From Saccharina japonica (lineage: Eukaryota > Sar > Phaeophyceae > Laminariales > Laminariaceae), in NCBI GenBank assembly GCA_008828725.1, contig MEHQ01001676.1, forward strand, positions 360,275-424,274: a DNA stretch of 64,000 nt, given 5' to 3'. Made by a program: the position numbers and the translations under genes. Under the pieces are notes generated by a model. The model was not told the origin of the DNA, made no database searches, and saw only the letters and a list, made by a program, of their open reading frames with translations. Positions within the stretch are counted from its first letter, which is position 1, and each line of letters starts with the position of its first letter. Positions 37,099 through 48,789 of the stretch are shown in pieces.

Positions 37099-37221
37099 TG
37101 AGTGGCTTAACTGACTCACTAATCATACTACGAACAACTCACACCCTACACTAGTTTCAAGTCGTTTGGCGTGAAAAAGCACGGGTGCAGTAGCTACAAA
37201 GGAGCTTATCCATTTGTGACT

Positions 37222-37276
37222 GCTGCCGTGTTTTGGGGACATACTTACTTACAACTAGAGTTGGATGGTGGTTACG
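37222..37276 (+). repeat. Stray unit of the intron 2 type repeat
   Basis: CTGCCGTGTTTTGGGGACATACTTACTTACAACTAGAGTTGGATGGTG follows the same order as an intron 2 unit (GCTGC...TTTTGGGGACAAACTACTTGGAATTAGA...). The duplicated segment has the same unit at about 49450-49503, and another lies near 44391-44455. Confidence 0.5.
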
Positions 37277-37534
37277 GTAGTGACATGTGATCCGTCCTCG
37301 ATGCTCTCTCTGGTCGCTGTGAACGAGTCCGGAGTTGCCCTTCGGCCTGATTTGTGACGGCAGATTTTCGTTGCTGTACGTAGCCTGATGTGGTGTGGTG
37401 GGGTGGGGTGATATGTTGGGAGAGGGGGCGCGGGATGGGTGTGTAGTATAGGGGAGTGGGTTGGTTTGAACACTGCTTCATGCATGTTTCGACCTTTGTG
37501 GAGAAAGTTGGGGGGTGCGGCTATGGTTGTGCCC

Positions 37535-39365
37535 GCTAGGGTACCGAAGACCCGCCAGTGTTAGTGTTCACCCTTTTACTTTATCCGTATAGGTGCACCT
37601 GTTGTTTTACTGTGAATTCGAGCAGGTTTCCCCTGAAGCATGCATGGTGATACTTTTGTTGTAGTTGTACGTAAGGGGCGTGAGTGCATCGTTCAGAGAG
37701 TCAATACGCCAACGTTGGTATGTTTCGCTGTATCGAGGCAACACCTTCAGTGAATGCCGCAGACAGCAAAAATAGAACGGTCAGCCTTAGAACGCCGGTA
37801 TGAGCACAAATCAGTCCTAAACTTTAGAGGCAGCACATTCAGTGAGTGCCATGAGCAGAAAAACGGGCCTAAAACTAGCTAATGTTTCTAAATAAGTACG
37901 CGAACGGAACAATACCAGGTAGGTACCCTTCATCCAGCTATGAGATCGATTTTATGTTCGAATCTCATTTTTGCGATCGAGGGTTGGTCCCGAAATTGTT
38001 TTTGTAAGCTGTGTGTGGTACTGCGGTCACGCGTAACTTGGGATGTCGAGTTTTATTAATGGTTTGCCTAGCTGTGCGCGAGTTGATCTAGAATTTGTAC
38101 TTGTAAGCTGTGTGTGGTACTGCGGTCACGCCTAACTTCGGATGTCGACTTCTATTCATGGTTTGCCTAGCTGTGCGGTCTCGGGGGGGGTCGTCCTGGG
38201 GCACGCAGAAACAATGGAGCGGATTGCGTAGAGCCAACTCCCCGTTGTTTTCCGCAGCAATTGGGTTCACCGTTTAGTGACGTTGTGGCGGTGCGACCGT
38301 TCGTTGTTGTCTAGTTTGTGTTTCAGCTTTTGTTTTTTGTAAAATATAATGAGATGCCTTACCCAGCCCCGGCTGTGAGGTCGACGATTCATCCAAACTC
38401 AGCTTTGCAAGCTGGGTTATATAGGTGGATCGCGCGTTGCTGAGTGTTGCTTAGTGTGGGTTTGCTATAGTTTAGTTTTTTGTACAGCTTAGTTTGGTTT
38501 TATGTTGTTCTACAGTAGTTTGTGGTGTTGACATTTTCTTTTTTCAGTGCAACTCCTCGAGAGGTTTTACGCTCGGCTGTCCCTCGCCAAAAATCTCTGT
38601 CTGGTCCTTATGACTAGGGACAATGTTTATTTTCCGCAGCCCCACGATTTCGATCAGTTTTTCCTAGCTCACGTAAATGCAGGTTGTTAACGTTACATGC
38701 CTGGCCGTCACAACTAACTAGTACGTGGGGTACGTGCTGGTTGTAGGTTTGGTAGTGAGGGTGTTGGAATATCGAGTCTGAATGGCCATATAAATGATCG
38801 TGACGTGCGGACACTTCGTGGATCGGGTGTCGAGGCTCGTAACCTGTTCGAACGTTATGCATGGAGGCTCCCTATACATGATGACTGATGTGGAGCCACT
38901 AACAATGATGCTGAAAGAGCCGGCTTTTAGTGTGTCAAGGCCCTCTTGGCTTTATAATACTAGTTTTAGCATAGGTGGGCCGCCAAATACCGGTCTCCTG
39001 TCATCGTTTGAACACTTCGTAGTGTAGATGAAATACCGAGGCTCGTAACCTGACGGAATGTTCCTCGCCGAAGTATTTTTGTCCCTACTAGCAGGTACAC
39101 AAGCCTAGACAAGACGGCATGATGCCACATACCACTCATTCCCTGTAGCGTGATGTCGACGTACTGTAGTGTGCATGGAATCCGTACCAGGCGTTTTGTC
39201 TAGATTAGTTTACATTCCTGGTGGTGTCGCAGTGGTTACTTACTTACCGTACGCGGTTTCTGCAGATGGCAATACGGCCAATGCACTAATACGAGGGACC
39301 ACTCCGGTTACGTTGAGAAGGGAAAGAAGAGAAAGGGAGGAAGGTAAGGGGGGTAGGGGTTAGCG
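37535..39365 (+). repeat. Rep dispersed repeat, copy A
   Basis: This ~1.8 kb block begins near GGTACCGAAGACCCGCC and ends in G-rich GGAAGGTAAGGGGGGTAGGGG. It matches copy B (49745-51277) directly and copy C (18780-20610) in reverse. It includes an internal ~105-base direct repeat (about 37990-38175). The G-rich tail (39330-39420) could form G-quadruplexes. There is no coding frame of note. Confidence 0.8.
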
Positions 39366-39419
39366 AGGGAACGGAGGGGTGGGTGGCCGGAAGGGAAGGG
39401 TGCGCGGGGGGGAGGGGGC

Positions 39420-41144
39420 ATGAATCTTCTATGTACCAGGTAATGCCAGTTAGGGTATTAGCCTTTGCGTATGATGCTCAAGACACAGTCAGTTGACAGT
39501 TTGCCACGTCGCTCGATGATGGCTGTTGGTGCGATTAAAGCCAGTGCAGAGCCTTTGCTGGTGATGCTTAAGCTTGTAAAATAGTTTTTTTCGCTATGCT
39601 AGATCGCTTCGCGATGGTTGCAATGGGAGGGTACAAACGAAGGGCACCACATATCGATATCGAGAAGGAGGGTGTGTGCAACGCACGATGCTGTTTTGGC
39701 GTCTCTCTAAACATGCCGTTCCCATCGAACGATGCCGGAAGAGGCGGTACCTGTGGTAGTCTGCAAAATTCTTCCAGCTTGCAAAATGTCAAGGCTGTGC
39801 GACAATATATATATATACATAGGCCAGAATGAAAAACATATCAGAGGGCTGGGAATAATTGTGTTCTAAATAAGAAAAAACACACATCTGGTTAAAACGA
39901 CTTTGCATAGAGCTAAGATGACCCGCCCCCTGCCTAGGTCTTGAGAACAGTGGTGCAGGTTCGCTAATTGTTATGTTCGGATACGTTGTCTTGATTTTTT
40001 TACATACTGTATGCACGGTAGGTAAGACCACGGAGGATCTCTCAGGAATCTGCTGTCGAGTAGGTGCCCGTAGGCGTTTCTCCAAAATATACAAACGCCT
40101 TGGAAATAGTTTAAGGGGTTTGGAAACAAGGTCTGTATTTCAAATTTTGAGAAGACAGGTTTCAAGCCACCATGAATCGAGACTTTGTTTTCCCTAGTAT
40201 GGGCCCAAGTAGTTACTACATCTCACGGGAACGAAAAGTTCCTGTCTGCACTTTATTCGGGTATTGAATGGGATTGCTAATTCATTTGACCCGCCAGCAG
40301 ATCAACACGCGTTTAGCGAAAGCCAGTTTTTTTTTTAATTGATGACGTAGCCATGGTACTGCACAGTAGTAGGCTCCCGCGTCTGAAATAATATAGTTTT
40401 ACGATTTTGTGATTTTTTGTGCTGCTCGCTCGCAACTTCCCTCCTATTATAGTTCACAAAAACGCCTCGTGGCAGGTTTCTGGTGCACCCGACGCCTTCA
40501 CACACCCCCCATCAGCACCCTTCCGCAATTTGGCAGGGTACAGCAGTTTGTTGTGTTTGATGAGGAGCAATCCCAAGGTAGGGCTACCACGTTTTGGCTC
40601 AATATTTTCTGACCGACTGAGCTCCTCACGTGAGTAACCACCGGGTACTATTATTATTTTGCTGGCACGTTTGTTTTTGGACTACCACATTGGAAGGTTT
40701 GATCGGCTTGCGCGAACGAATGTCTCCGAGGTCATGTTTCGGGTGAGATATTGAGCTCCTTTTACGCGAGGAGCGCAGAAAATTCTGCTACGCCCCTACC
40801 GTGGGATGAGTCCGAGCTGGAGCGGTCCGCAAGTGAAGTGCAGAGGTTCAGTTGGGGTTTGTACCGTTTTTTTCTCTTGTTATTATGTACCCACAAGTTT
40901 CGCCCAGTTTCGAGTTCTCCGGCACCTCAACGGCAAGGTGTACTGTAGGCCTCTGTTGAAAACGCGCAGACGGCCAATATGAAGACAACCAATCACAAGC
41001 TGCCATGGATGAAGTACTACCATGGATACACGTAACAAGTTGACATACCCGCTTCCTCGTAAGGCACGGACCAGTCGCCAGTCCAAACGCGGCGTATCGA
41101 AACAGGGGCGGAATTTGCTGCACTGCTGTGCCGCAATCCTCGGA
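39420..41144. other. Non-coding stretch
   Basis: No gene is supported. Several frames of 60-100 codons occur on both strands but match nothing known and have no splice context. Confidence 0.5.
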
Positions 41145-41435
41145 CCACCTGTAAGCGCCTCGTTCAGAACAAAAATGGGGGGAAAACAATATTCCTACGG
41201 AAACACCAGACTAGTATTGCCTCTTTGAAGGCCTGTGGGTGATGGCGGCTCATTTTCGGCCGTAGCGCCAGTCCGAGGTCTTTGAAAATAAATGTGGTAA
41301 TGCCACTCTCTTACTCTGCTCATGGCGGTGAGTATGATACCAAATACCTGGTACGAGTTATTTAAGTAGTTATTGCATGCAGCATTTGTGGCTGACGAAA
41401 TTTAGGGCGTCATGCTTGAACCAGCTCGGACGTAC
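41145..41435 (-). repeat. Dispersed copy of the ~300-base intron 2 block
   Basis: GCGCCTCGTTCAGAAC, GTAGCGCCAGTCCGAGG, CATGGCGGTGAGTATGATAC and TTGTGGCTGACGAAAT follow the same order as in the four blocks at 27-29 kb. This copy is more diverged and its minus-strand frame is broken. Confidence 0.7.
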
Positions 41436-43736
41436 ATTTAGGCTACGCAGCCTACACTTAACAATAGGCAGTAGGCCTGTGGTTCATTTTTCAGTTTTTG
41501 ACAGGTCTAATTCGAACCGCTGCTACTACTTACACTGTACCGTAGACCTCCGGACACGGAGATAGTTGGGAACCTCCCGGAGAGACTCTGGCTTCGTTCC
41601 TAGAAGTATGAAAATAAAATGGCTATGTCAAATATGAACAAAATGAGCTTGTTGGTTTGATTATTGTTTGTTTATTTTGGTTTTCTTGATTTATCATGAG
41701 TACTATAATACGTATATTGTATAGTGTTTGGTATGTGGTACTAATACCAACATATATTTATTTTCGTCTTTTTAACGGTGATACTGAAACCGATACTATT
41801 TATATATTCACTAAGCTCTTGGCGGAATCGACGCAGTGGGCCTGTGTGCGCGGCGACTGGGTGAGGTCAGGTAGCCCGAAGCAAAAGCATCCACCAACTA
41901 TCAGCCGTTGTCGACCGGTTGGTTGTCGTGTAAAAACACCAGCTGTCAGAAGAACGTACTGGTAAGAAATAAGAATGGCGTTCGAGGCCCGGTGCTGGTT
42001 ATCGATCTTGTCCAAGATCGGGAGGAGGAAGGAGGAGCAGTTAGGTGGAGTGAGCGAGTGTGCCTGTGTACGGTCAATCGATCACAGAGCTCTCAAGACC
42101 CCCACAATACGGCACAAAACAGAACCTTGAAAACAAAACCTCGGGTGAACTCGAACCGGTATTTCGGGGTGCTACCGAATATAAGCCCGAGAGAACTGCC
42201 CCCATGGGATTCTACCGTAAATCAACTAAAACGGCATGTATGTAACATGCCTGTATGCTGTGCTGCCGTAGCACCTTGTCGTACTGCTGTGGCCTACAGC
42301 GCTCGCTACATGCGCCTTTCTCCTGGATCAGCGACCCGGTATAGACTACTGGCTACTGCTGGATGGCATGGTAGTAATCTTTAGTACGACCCCTCGATGA
42401 ACATTACATAACCAAACTTGATACATTCAACTGTCAAACGGGGTTACCCATTAACTAGGTGTCAATTTGCTGCTGCATGATACTTCTTGCAAGTATCATA
42501 ACCTTCCAAGGGAAATTTTATTGTCTTAACTCTCGTTTCAGTCCGGGACAAAGTCGTTGTCGTTCCTCGATGATGCTGATGGCTCGCGGCTCTGCAGTGC
42601 AAACACCGAAGAAAATAGCAGCAGCAGTGACTCAGCAGAGATGATACCGTGTCAGAGATGTAGCTTACGGATAGCCTAATCGCCATACCAACACACACTC
42701 TCCGGGGAAAACGCGTCGCAATAAGAAAACAGGCTATCACAGGTTTCAGTCGAATCGGAACCTCTGGACTAATGCGGCGATGATATGAGTAGTTTCTTCG
42801 AGAAAGGCAGTCCTGTAGGTTTGAACGTTGAGGAGCAGAATGGCACTTTAAGACCTTGTGGTACAGGAGGCAGCCCACACGCTGCCACGTGTCACCGTTC
42901 ATCACAAAACGTACATAGAAGCCAAGTCGGTTATTCTAAGGCAGTTGATGGCCAGTGCGAAATGGGAAATCACGTTCCCGAGGGAGGTAGTCACTATTTG
43001 GGATAATAATTGGGAAAAAGAGGACAACCCTTCTCTGGGTTGTGGATGTGTTCCAGCATACTTATTTAAATTCAAATACGTGAACGGATCTTGTTTGCAA
43101 ACCCATTGCTTTACTTCCAAGGCGTTTGTATATTTTGTCGAAACGCATACGGGCGCCTCTCTACAGAAGCTTTCTGTGAGATCCTCCTTGGTCTTGACTA
43201 CCGTGCAAGCAGCAAACAATAAAGTGGGGAGAAGGTATCCTAAACCATACCCCTGTGCCCGAGACCTAGACAGGGGGGGATCACACGTAAGCTACGTATA
43301 TAAACTTGTATAGGACACTGCTGTATTTGTTTTCGAACAGAGATCCCGGTTTTCTGATTTGTGTTTCATGCTGAACTTCTATACATATGTGGGTCGTCGA
43401 TTTATCTTCTTGTCGCGTGTCTTTGATCTTGTTCAAGCCGGAAGTGGCTTGCAGACAACCCCTGGTACTGCCCCTTTCGGCAGCGATCGGCCCTAAAGTC
43501 ATTTAGAGAGAGCCGATAAATGTTTGTTGTGCGTTGCACACAACCACCTTCCCGAGGTGTGATGCCCTTCATTAGTACCGTCCCGTTGCAACCGTCACAA
43601 GGCGATCTAGAACCGCCAGATAACTCGGTTTTACCGACTGGGGGCATCACCAGCAAAGGCTCTGCGCGGACGCCAACAGCCACCGTGTAGCGACCAGGCC
43701 AAATGACAACCGGGTGATTCGCATAACCACTGTAGT
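41436..43736. other. Non-coding stretch
   Basis: No recognisable gene. Frames at 41908-42384 and 42858-43313 are the longest but resemble no family I know. A piece near 42855-42925 (CACGCTGCCACGTGTCACCG, TCATCACAAAAC) resembles 53280-53350, hinting at an old dispersed repeat. Confidence 0.45.
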
Positions 43737-44060
43737 AAAGGCCAAGGCTTCCTTTCCCTTCCTTTCTCTTCCCCCGCCCCTACCCCCGTTACCCTCCTCT
43801 CCTCTTCCACTTCTCAGAATCATCCGAGTGGTTCCCCATACTAATGCTTTGGCCGCATTGCCACCTCCACAATTTGTGTACGGTACACCGCGATGCCACG
43901 AGGAATCTAACTTGATCTAGGCAAAATTCCTGGTACGGATTAGATGCACAATACAGCACGTCGATGTCACACCACAGGGAATGAGTGGCAGTTGAAATCA
44001 TGCGTCTGTGTCGAGGCTTGTGGGTCTGCTACTAGGGACAAAGAGACTTCGACGATCGTA
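43737..44060 (-). repeat. Rep dispersed repeat, terminal fragment D
   Basis: About 320 bases match 18783-19070, one end of Rep copy C, including CCACAATTTGTGTACGGTAC and GATGCACAATACAGCACGTC. The match stops at CGACGATCGTAG, and the gene 1 intron 5 duplicate begins about ten bases later. Confidence 0.8.
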
Positions 44061-44069
44061 GTTGTTTTC

Positions 44070-44210
44070 AATATGGCCGTCAGTCGATATGATGCACTTC
44101 GCTTCCTTGTGTGTTTTGTGTTTCTTTTTCTTTCTGTTGTTCGCGTGTATGAGGAATCGAGAGTTTGAGCTAGAAAATGTTCGAGAGAAAAAGCACTGAA
44201 AGCATACATG
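44070..44210 (+). repeat. Gene 1 3'-end duplication, copy 2, left part
   Basis: CAATATGGCCGTCAGTCGAT to AAGCACTGAAAGCATACATG matches 36432-36570 in intron 5. The match resumes at 48790, so the copy has been split by an insertion. Confidence 0.85.
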
Positions 44211-44390
44211 ATACAAGGTTCCCCTCGGGGACATGCCTAGGGGAGTGGCGCAAGAACGAATTGAAATCCAAACTCGTACATAATTCGATATCCTACGCAA
44301 GCATATTACATCATAGTACGACGTGGTTATGAATTATCTGCGTATGACCGTACATGCAGGGTACATGCATACTCTTTTTTAGAACTGTAT

Positions 44391-44455
44391 CAGATGACCT
44401 GCGCACTTTTGGGGATAAAAAGACTTGGAAATAGTGTGGCACCCTTACTATTGAC
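44391..44455 (+). repeat. Stray unit of the intron 2 type repeat
   Basis: GACCTGCGCACTTTTGGGGA followed by TAAAAAGACTTGGAAATAGT and GGCACCC matches the order of an intron 2 satellite unit. It lies about 11 kb from the array. Confidence 0.55.
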
Positions 44456-44562
44456 TGCATATTTGTAACAGATTTTCCGAACGATTCCGCCAAACACTAT
44501 ATATATTATGTTCGCCAGTGTGTTTATGTATGTCTTTGTTGTGTGGAGAGGCACCACAGTTG

Positions 44563-44740
44563 ACTTGGTTCTAGAAGGGGATCGAAATAGACTCGATTTC
44601 AGTGTTAGGGTCGAAATTATCATGGTTTTATGTGGGGGATCAAACATGACTTGGTTTTTGTGTTGGGTTCGAAATTGGCCTGGTTTTGGTGCGGAGGGTC
44701 GAAATTGGCTTATTTTTTGTGTCAGGGCCGAAAATGACTG
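44563..44740 (+). repeat. Short tandem repeat, ~36-40-base unit
   Basis: GGTCGAAATTGGCTTGATTTTTGTGT-like units recur about five times (GGATCGAAATAGACTCGATT, GGGTCGAAATTATCATGG, GGTTCGAAATTGGCCTGG, GGGTCGAAATTGGCTTATT, GGGCCGAAAATGACTG). Confidence 0.7.
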
Positions 44741-45361
44741 TTTATTTTTCACTTTGGTTTGTTTTATGTTTGTATTATGTACGTGCGTAACCCAGACACC
44801 ACAGACAGCACACGAGCAGTGCAGAGCAATAAAACAGCATGAAGCGCGTGCGGTAGTTTTGTCCGCCCTGTATTGCTGTGGCGTCCTACTATAATACTGT
44901 TGTACTGTGTGTGTGTTTTTTTATCGGACCCTGTGATCTGTTGTTATAAGGGGTAGTCCGTGGTCACAGGACAGGCTCCAAAAAGCTCTGGAGTGGAAGA
45001 ATACCCCAGGGAAAAATAATACACTAAATACAAAGTACAACGCAGTACGTAGTGCTGGGGGTCTCTGCTGTTGCGTAGTACATGCATGCTGCCACAGGTC
45101 CAACAACACACTGCTTGCTGGTGGTGCTGCTGCTAACTGTGCAGCAGATCCACAGTCGATATAGGCTAAGGCGCTGGATACACTTACACACTAAATACTG
45201 GATGTATTTCGAGTCTCGTCACCTCGGGCGTCTTTCGAACAGTGGGTGGGATAACAATGCACGGTGCGCTTTTTCACCCCCCATACCAAGGTCAAGTCAT
45301 TTTCGGCCCGCAGACAAATAGCAAGCTAAATTTCTATCCCCCACTAAAAAGAAAAACTTAT

Positions 45362-45432
45362 GAACGAGAGTCTCGAACTGACGACTTCAAACAAATAACC
45401 GGGCATCGCACTCATTTGACCATATTACCAAA
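45362..45432 (-). other. tRNA-like segment
   Basis: On the minus strand, TTGGTAATATGGTCAAATGA (A-box-like) is followed about 40 bases later by CAGTTCGAGACTC (B-box-like) and then by T-rich sequence that could end RNA polymerase III transcription. This resembles the head of a tRNA-derived SINE. No full cloverleaf can be drawn with confidence. Confidence 0.35.
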
Positions 45433-48400
45433 GGTCAAAATATTTTTTATACTGGCGTGCGTGTCCACAGCAGTGAGTGCGTGACACACCGCACATACAC
45501 ATGCACAGCAGCAGCGCAGCAGAAGGAGAGAGGTAGAGATGACCGATGACGGATCATAGCCTCCGATAAAGCAACTACTGCTGCTGGAGCCACAGCAGTA
45601 CAGCACGGACCTGCCACATGCGCGTGATGTTGCCTGCTGCTGCTTGTGCTGCTGGGCGGGGTTGCAACGTGTTGTTTGTGTTCTCTTTGCATGTTATCTG
45701 ATGTCTAAAAGTTTGGTGGTGTGCTTGGGGCAAGAACCCGCAACATCAGAAATATAATAACAGTTGCCGTACTCACACGTAATAAAAACGGCCCTTACAT
45801 TTCGGTCCAAAGTGACCCTGGATATGTCATAGACACACAGCACAACAGCAAAGAATGCAAGACAGGTGGCGGACTACGGACAGCAGCCTTGGATAAAACA
45901 ACTACCTACAGCAGCAGTACAGCCCAGATGGATGTGCCACTCACGCACGATGTTCCCTACTGGTGTTGGCGGCAACGCTGTAACGCCGTGCTCTGTGCAT
46001 GTTGTCTGTTGTCTACTGGTATCTGGTACATGTTTCTGGCCTGTGTGCATGTGAGAGAGCAAAAAACAGACAACATCTAAAAACAGAACATCGTTATTTA
46101 CTGGCACGTACGTACGAAACACGGCCTCATGCAGAAAACCCGGGAAATCGGCTTATCCACTCCCGCGGGAAAAAAAACTTCGAGCGCCCGCCACGCGAGC
46201 CACAGAGCTCGGATCGAGCCCAAACCTCGACCAATGTGTCCGGCCGGGCCTCCCGTGTCGGGGTACTTAGCGTTTTGCCGAAAAGCGCTCGCGCGAAGAG
46301 AAAAGTTGCGAAAAGTGCGAAAATTTCACAAACATAACTATACATACAAGGCTCCCCTTCGGGGAGTGGGATGGTCCCCGTGGGGTGACGCAAGCTGGCA
46401 TGCGACAGGGAAAAAACTATCACTCGTCATTAATAGCGGTCACTCGCCAATAATAGCGGTACTCGTAGTCGTAATTGAGGAATTCTTCCTTACAAACGCA
46501 ACATGATTCCATAAATTGGGGTTATATATCACCAGACAAAACCCGTTTTGTCGCGAATGGTGACGTCGATGTTGCTGAAGTTTGTAAAAAAAACAAATGT
46601 CAAGATTCGCGAAAGTGTCAGCTTTTTTCGTCGCGATTTAATATTTTGTTTTTGTTCGTGAGGAATGACAGTACTTAGGTGCCACAGCAAACAGCGTATA
46701 CGTATAGGTACAGCAAGCCCTGTGTACAGTAGCAGTAAGAAATAGCGAACATTGTATGTACGAGTACTGTAGCAATTTGTGACCAATGATAGGATTCGCG
46801 AAAGTGCCAGTTTTTTTGTCACGGTTCGTGTTTGTATGTTTTCGCAATACTCGTAGAATTGATCATTTTAAAGTACCACAGCAAGCAAACAGTACGTATA
46901 CATGTACCTACAGCAAGCACAGTTATAGAACAATAGGAGCGGAAAGCACAACAAACAGTTTTGTTTAACAGCAGTAGTAAAAGCAAGTAGTGCAGCAGGC
47001 GGCACTTTTTGTACCTACAGCAAGCAGCAGCAAGACACTCCCATACTATATATGCTGTATTTGGCATACATCAAGCATTGCCAACACAGCAAGCAGCTCC
47101 ACTGTTACTGCTGCTGCAGTTGGTTGCTGTATGCAAAATGTCACTTTATGCAGATCATAATATGTGCAGCAGCAGTAAATATACACCAGTATCCAGCAGC
47201 AGCAACAGCGGTAAAAACAATGTACAGCTGCAGCAGTCACCATTCTTCTTGTGTACGCACTCTATACATACAGCAGCAATAATAGCTGCTAAGTTATACT
47301 TTTGTCGAAGATTGTACGCAGACTACCTACTTACAGTAAAATGCTACACCAACAAACCCATGATACGTGTGTATACAAAATCTAAAAATCACTTGTATAA
47401 TATATTAGAGTGTTTGCGATTTATCTCGATATGATACGTGCCGTCATGTTTTGCGTGATTTGATAAGAAAAAAAGAAAAAAACGCCGTTCCCCAAAGTTG
47501 ACCAAAAGCAATAACAGAACACAGATCACCACGAGAAATGCCCGATATCCGATCGTGTCAGAAGAGAGACTCGAAAATCGCAAAAAACGAGGGAACGAAG
47601 CAAGAGGGTACGCGAGCCCCTAGCGCCTGGCTCACGAGCACACGCGAGTCGCTGTCCGGTGCAAACTCACAAAAAGATCAGCAAGCAGCAACACTGCTGT
47701 CATATTGGTGCTATGTACTGCCGCTCGTACCATTGTTGGTGTATCATAGTTTGGCTCGTAGATATGTAACAGCCATGCAGGTACGTATCAGAGTGTTGTG
47801 TGTACCTGGCCTTATAATTCCGGCCGGAAATGTAAAGAACGTTTGGATATTAATGTAAATATATAACAGGTTCTTACATTTCCGAACAGAGTGGTGGTAG
47901 TTAAAAAACTCCGAGCATCGTATCATATGATACGAAAGAGTGCAACCGTTTCGACAGACATGTGATGCACCAGCACACGAGCCTCACGTCCTGTGTGTAG
48001 ACGTATGATACTACACAGCAGCAAGCAGCAGCAGCGTAGGATCACGAGTACTGCTGCTGTTTTCGCTGCTGTATCACGACCTGGTATCATACGTACGAAG
48101 AGTATGCATGATACGTACCTGGTATACTTCAACACGTACGTGCTTGTTGTATTTCGAAAGGTGTACAGTCTACGAGTACAGCAGCACAGTGTGTGCGAAC
48201 GGAAACCAGTGTTGCGCGGGGAGATAAACACGTACCAGGTATGTATCCACGCAGACCTGGCGATGTAGCAGTATGCCATGAAACACACATACATCAGGCC
48301 ACACTGCTGCACAGTGACCGACAATATGCCCCAACGCTGTCACGCTGTGCTGCTGTTGTATGAACGCATGTTCGAAGAATGGTCGACGTGTCGTCCGATC

Positions 48401-48589
48401 GATGCCCTCCTTGTTGTGGCGTGCGCGTGTGCTCTTGCTGCATGTGCCCTCTTCGAAACCCATAAAGACTGAAGGGATCGTGATTGTCCGTCATGTATAG
48501 GGCTACGAACAGGCTACAGGGTGTGACAAAGGCGGGGCGTTTTTCACAGTAGAAGCGGGTTTCACGTTGCCCTGCTCGGCTCAGCCGAG

Positions 48590-48778
48590 TGGGACGGGGT
48601 ACCCCGGGAAACCGACTCTATTTTTTCGGCTTCGCGAGCGTGCCGCGCGGGCCACGGGCGACGGTCGAGTGCGAGGCCCCGGGGGCACGCTCCTCGGTCG
48701 GACCCCCGCGGGTCGCACCCGGCGCCGGCGAGCTCGGCCGCGAGGGGCGAGAGCGAAAACGCGCCGCCGGGCCAAACA
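48590..48778. other. GC-rich island
   Basis: About 190 bases are strongly GC-rich (for example GCCCCGGGGGCACGC and CACCCGGCGCCGGCGAGCTC), unlike the AT-leaning DNA on both sides. All frames are open on both strands because of composition. It forms the right end of the insertion in the duplicated segment. Confidence 0.6.
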
Positions 48779-48789
48779 ATCACAATCCT

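Larger units (their letters stand above)
36432..37535 (+). repeat. Gene 1 3'-end duplication, copy 1 (intron 5, exon 6, downstream)
   Basis: From CAATATGGCCGTCAGTCGAT, 27 bases inside intron 5, through exon 6 to the start of Rep copy A, this segment matches 44070-44210 plus 48790-49745. Intron parts differ at roughly one base in eight. Confidence 0.85.
44211..48785. other. ~4.6 kb insertion splitting the duplicated segment
   Basis: This DNA has no counterpart in the first copy of the duplication. It is rich in CAGCAAGCAGCAG runs (45.5, 46.9-47.3, 48.0 kb) and carries a diverged ~200-base direct duplication (about 46600-46740 and 46793-46925, both with GATTCGCGAAAGTG) and a GC-rich right end. 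I see no inverted or direct terminal repeats and no transposase or polymerase, so its nature is open: a mobile element, or old intron sequence lost from copy 1. Confidence 0.6.

Noticed and set aside
42858-43313. A 151-codon plus-strand frame
   Set aside because: No recognisable domain, no splice support, and part of it overlaps a sequence repeated near 53.3 kb.
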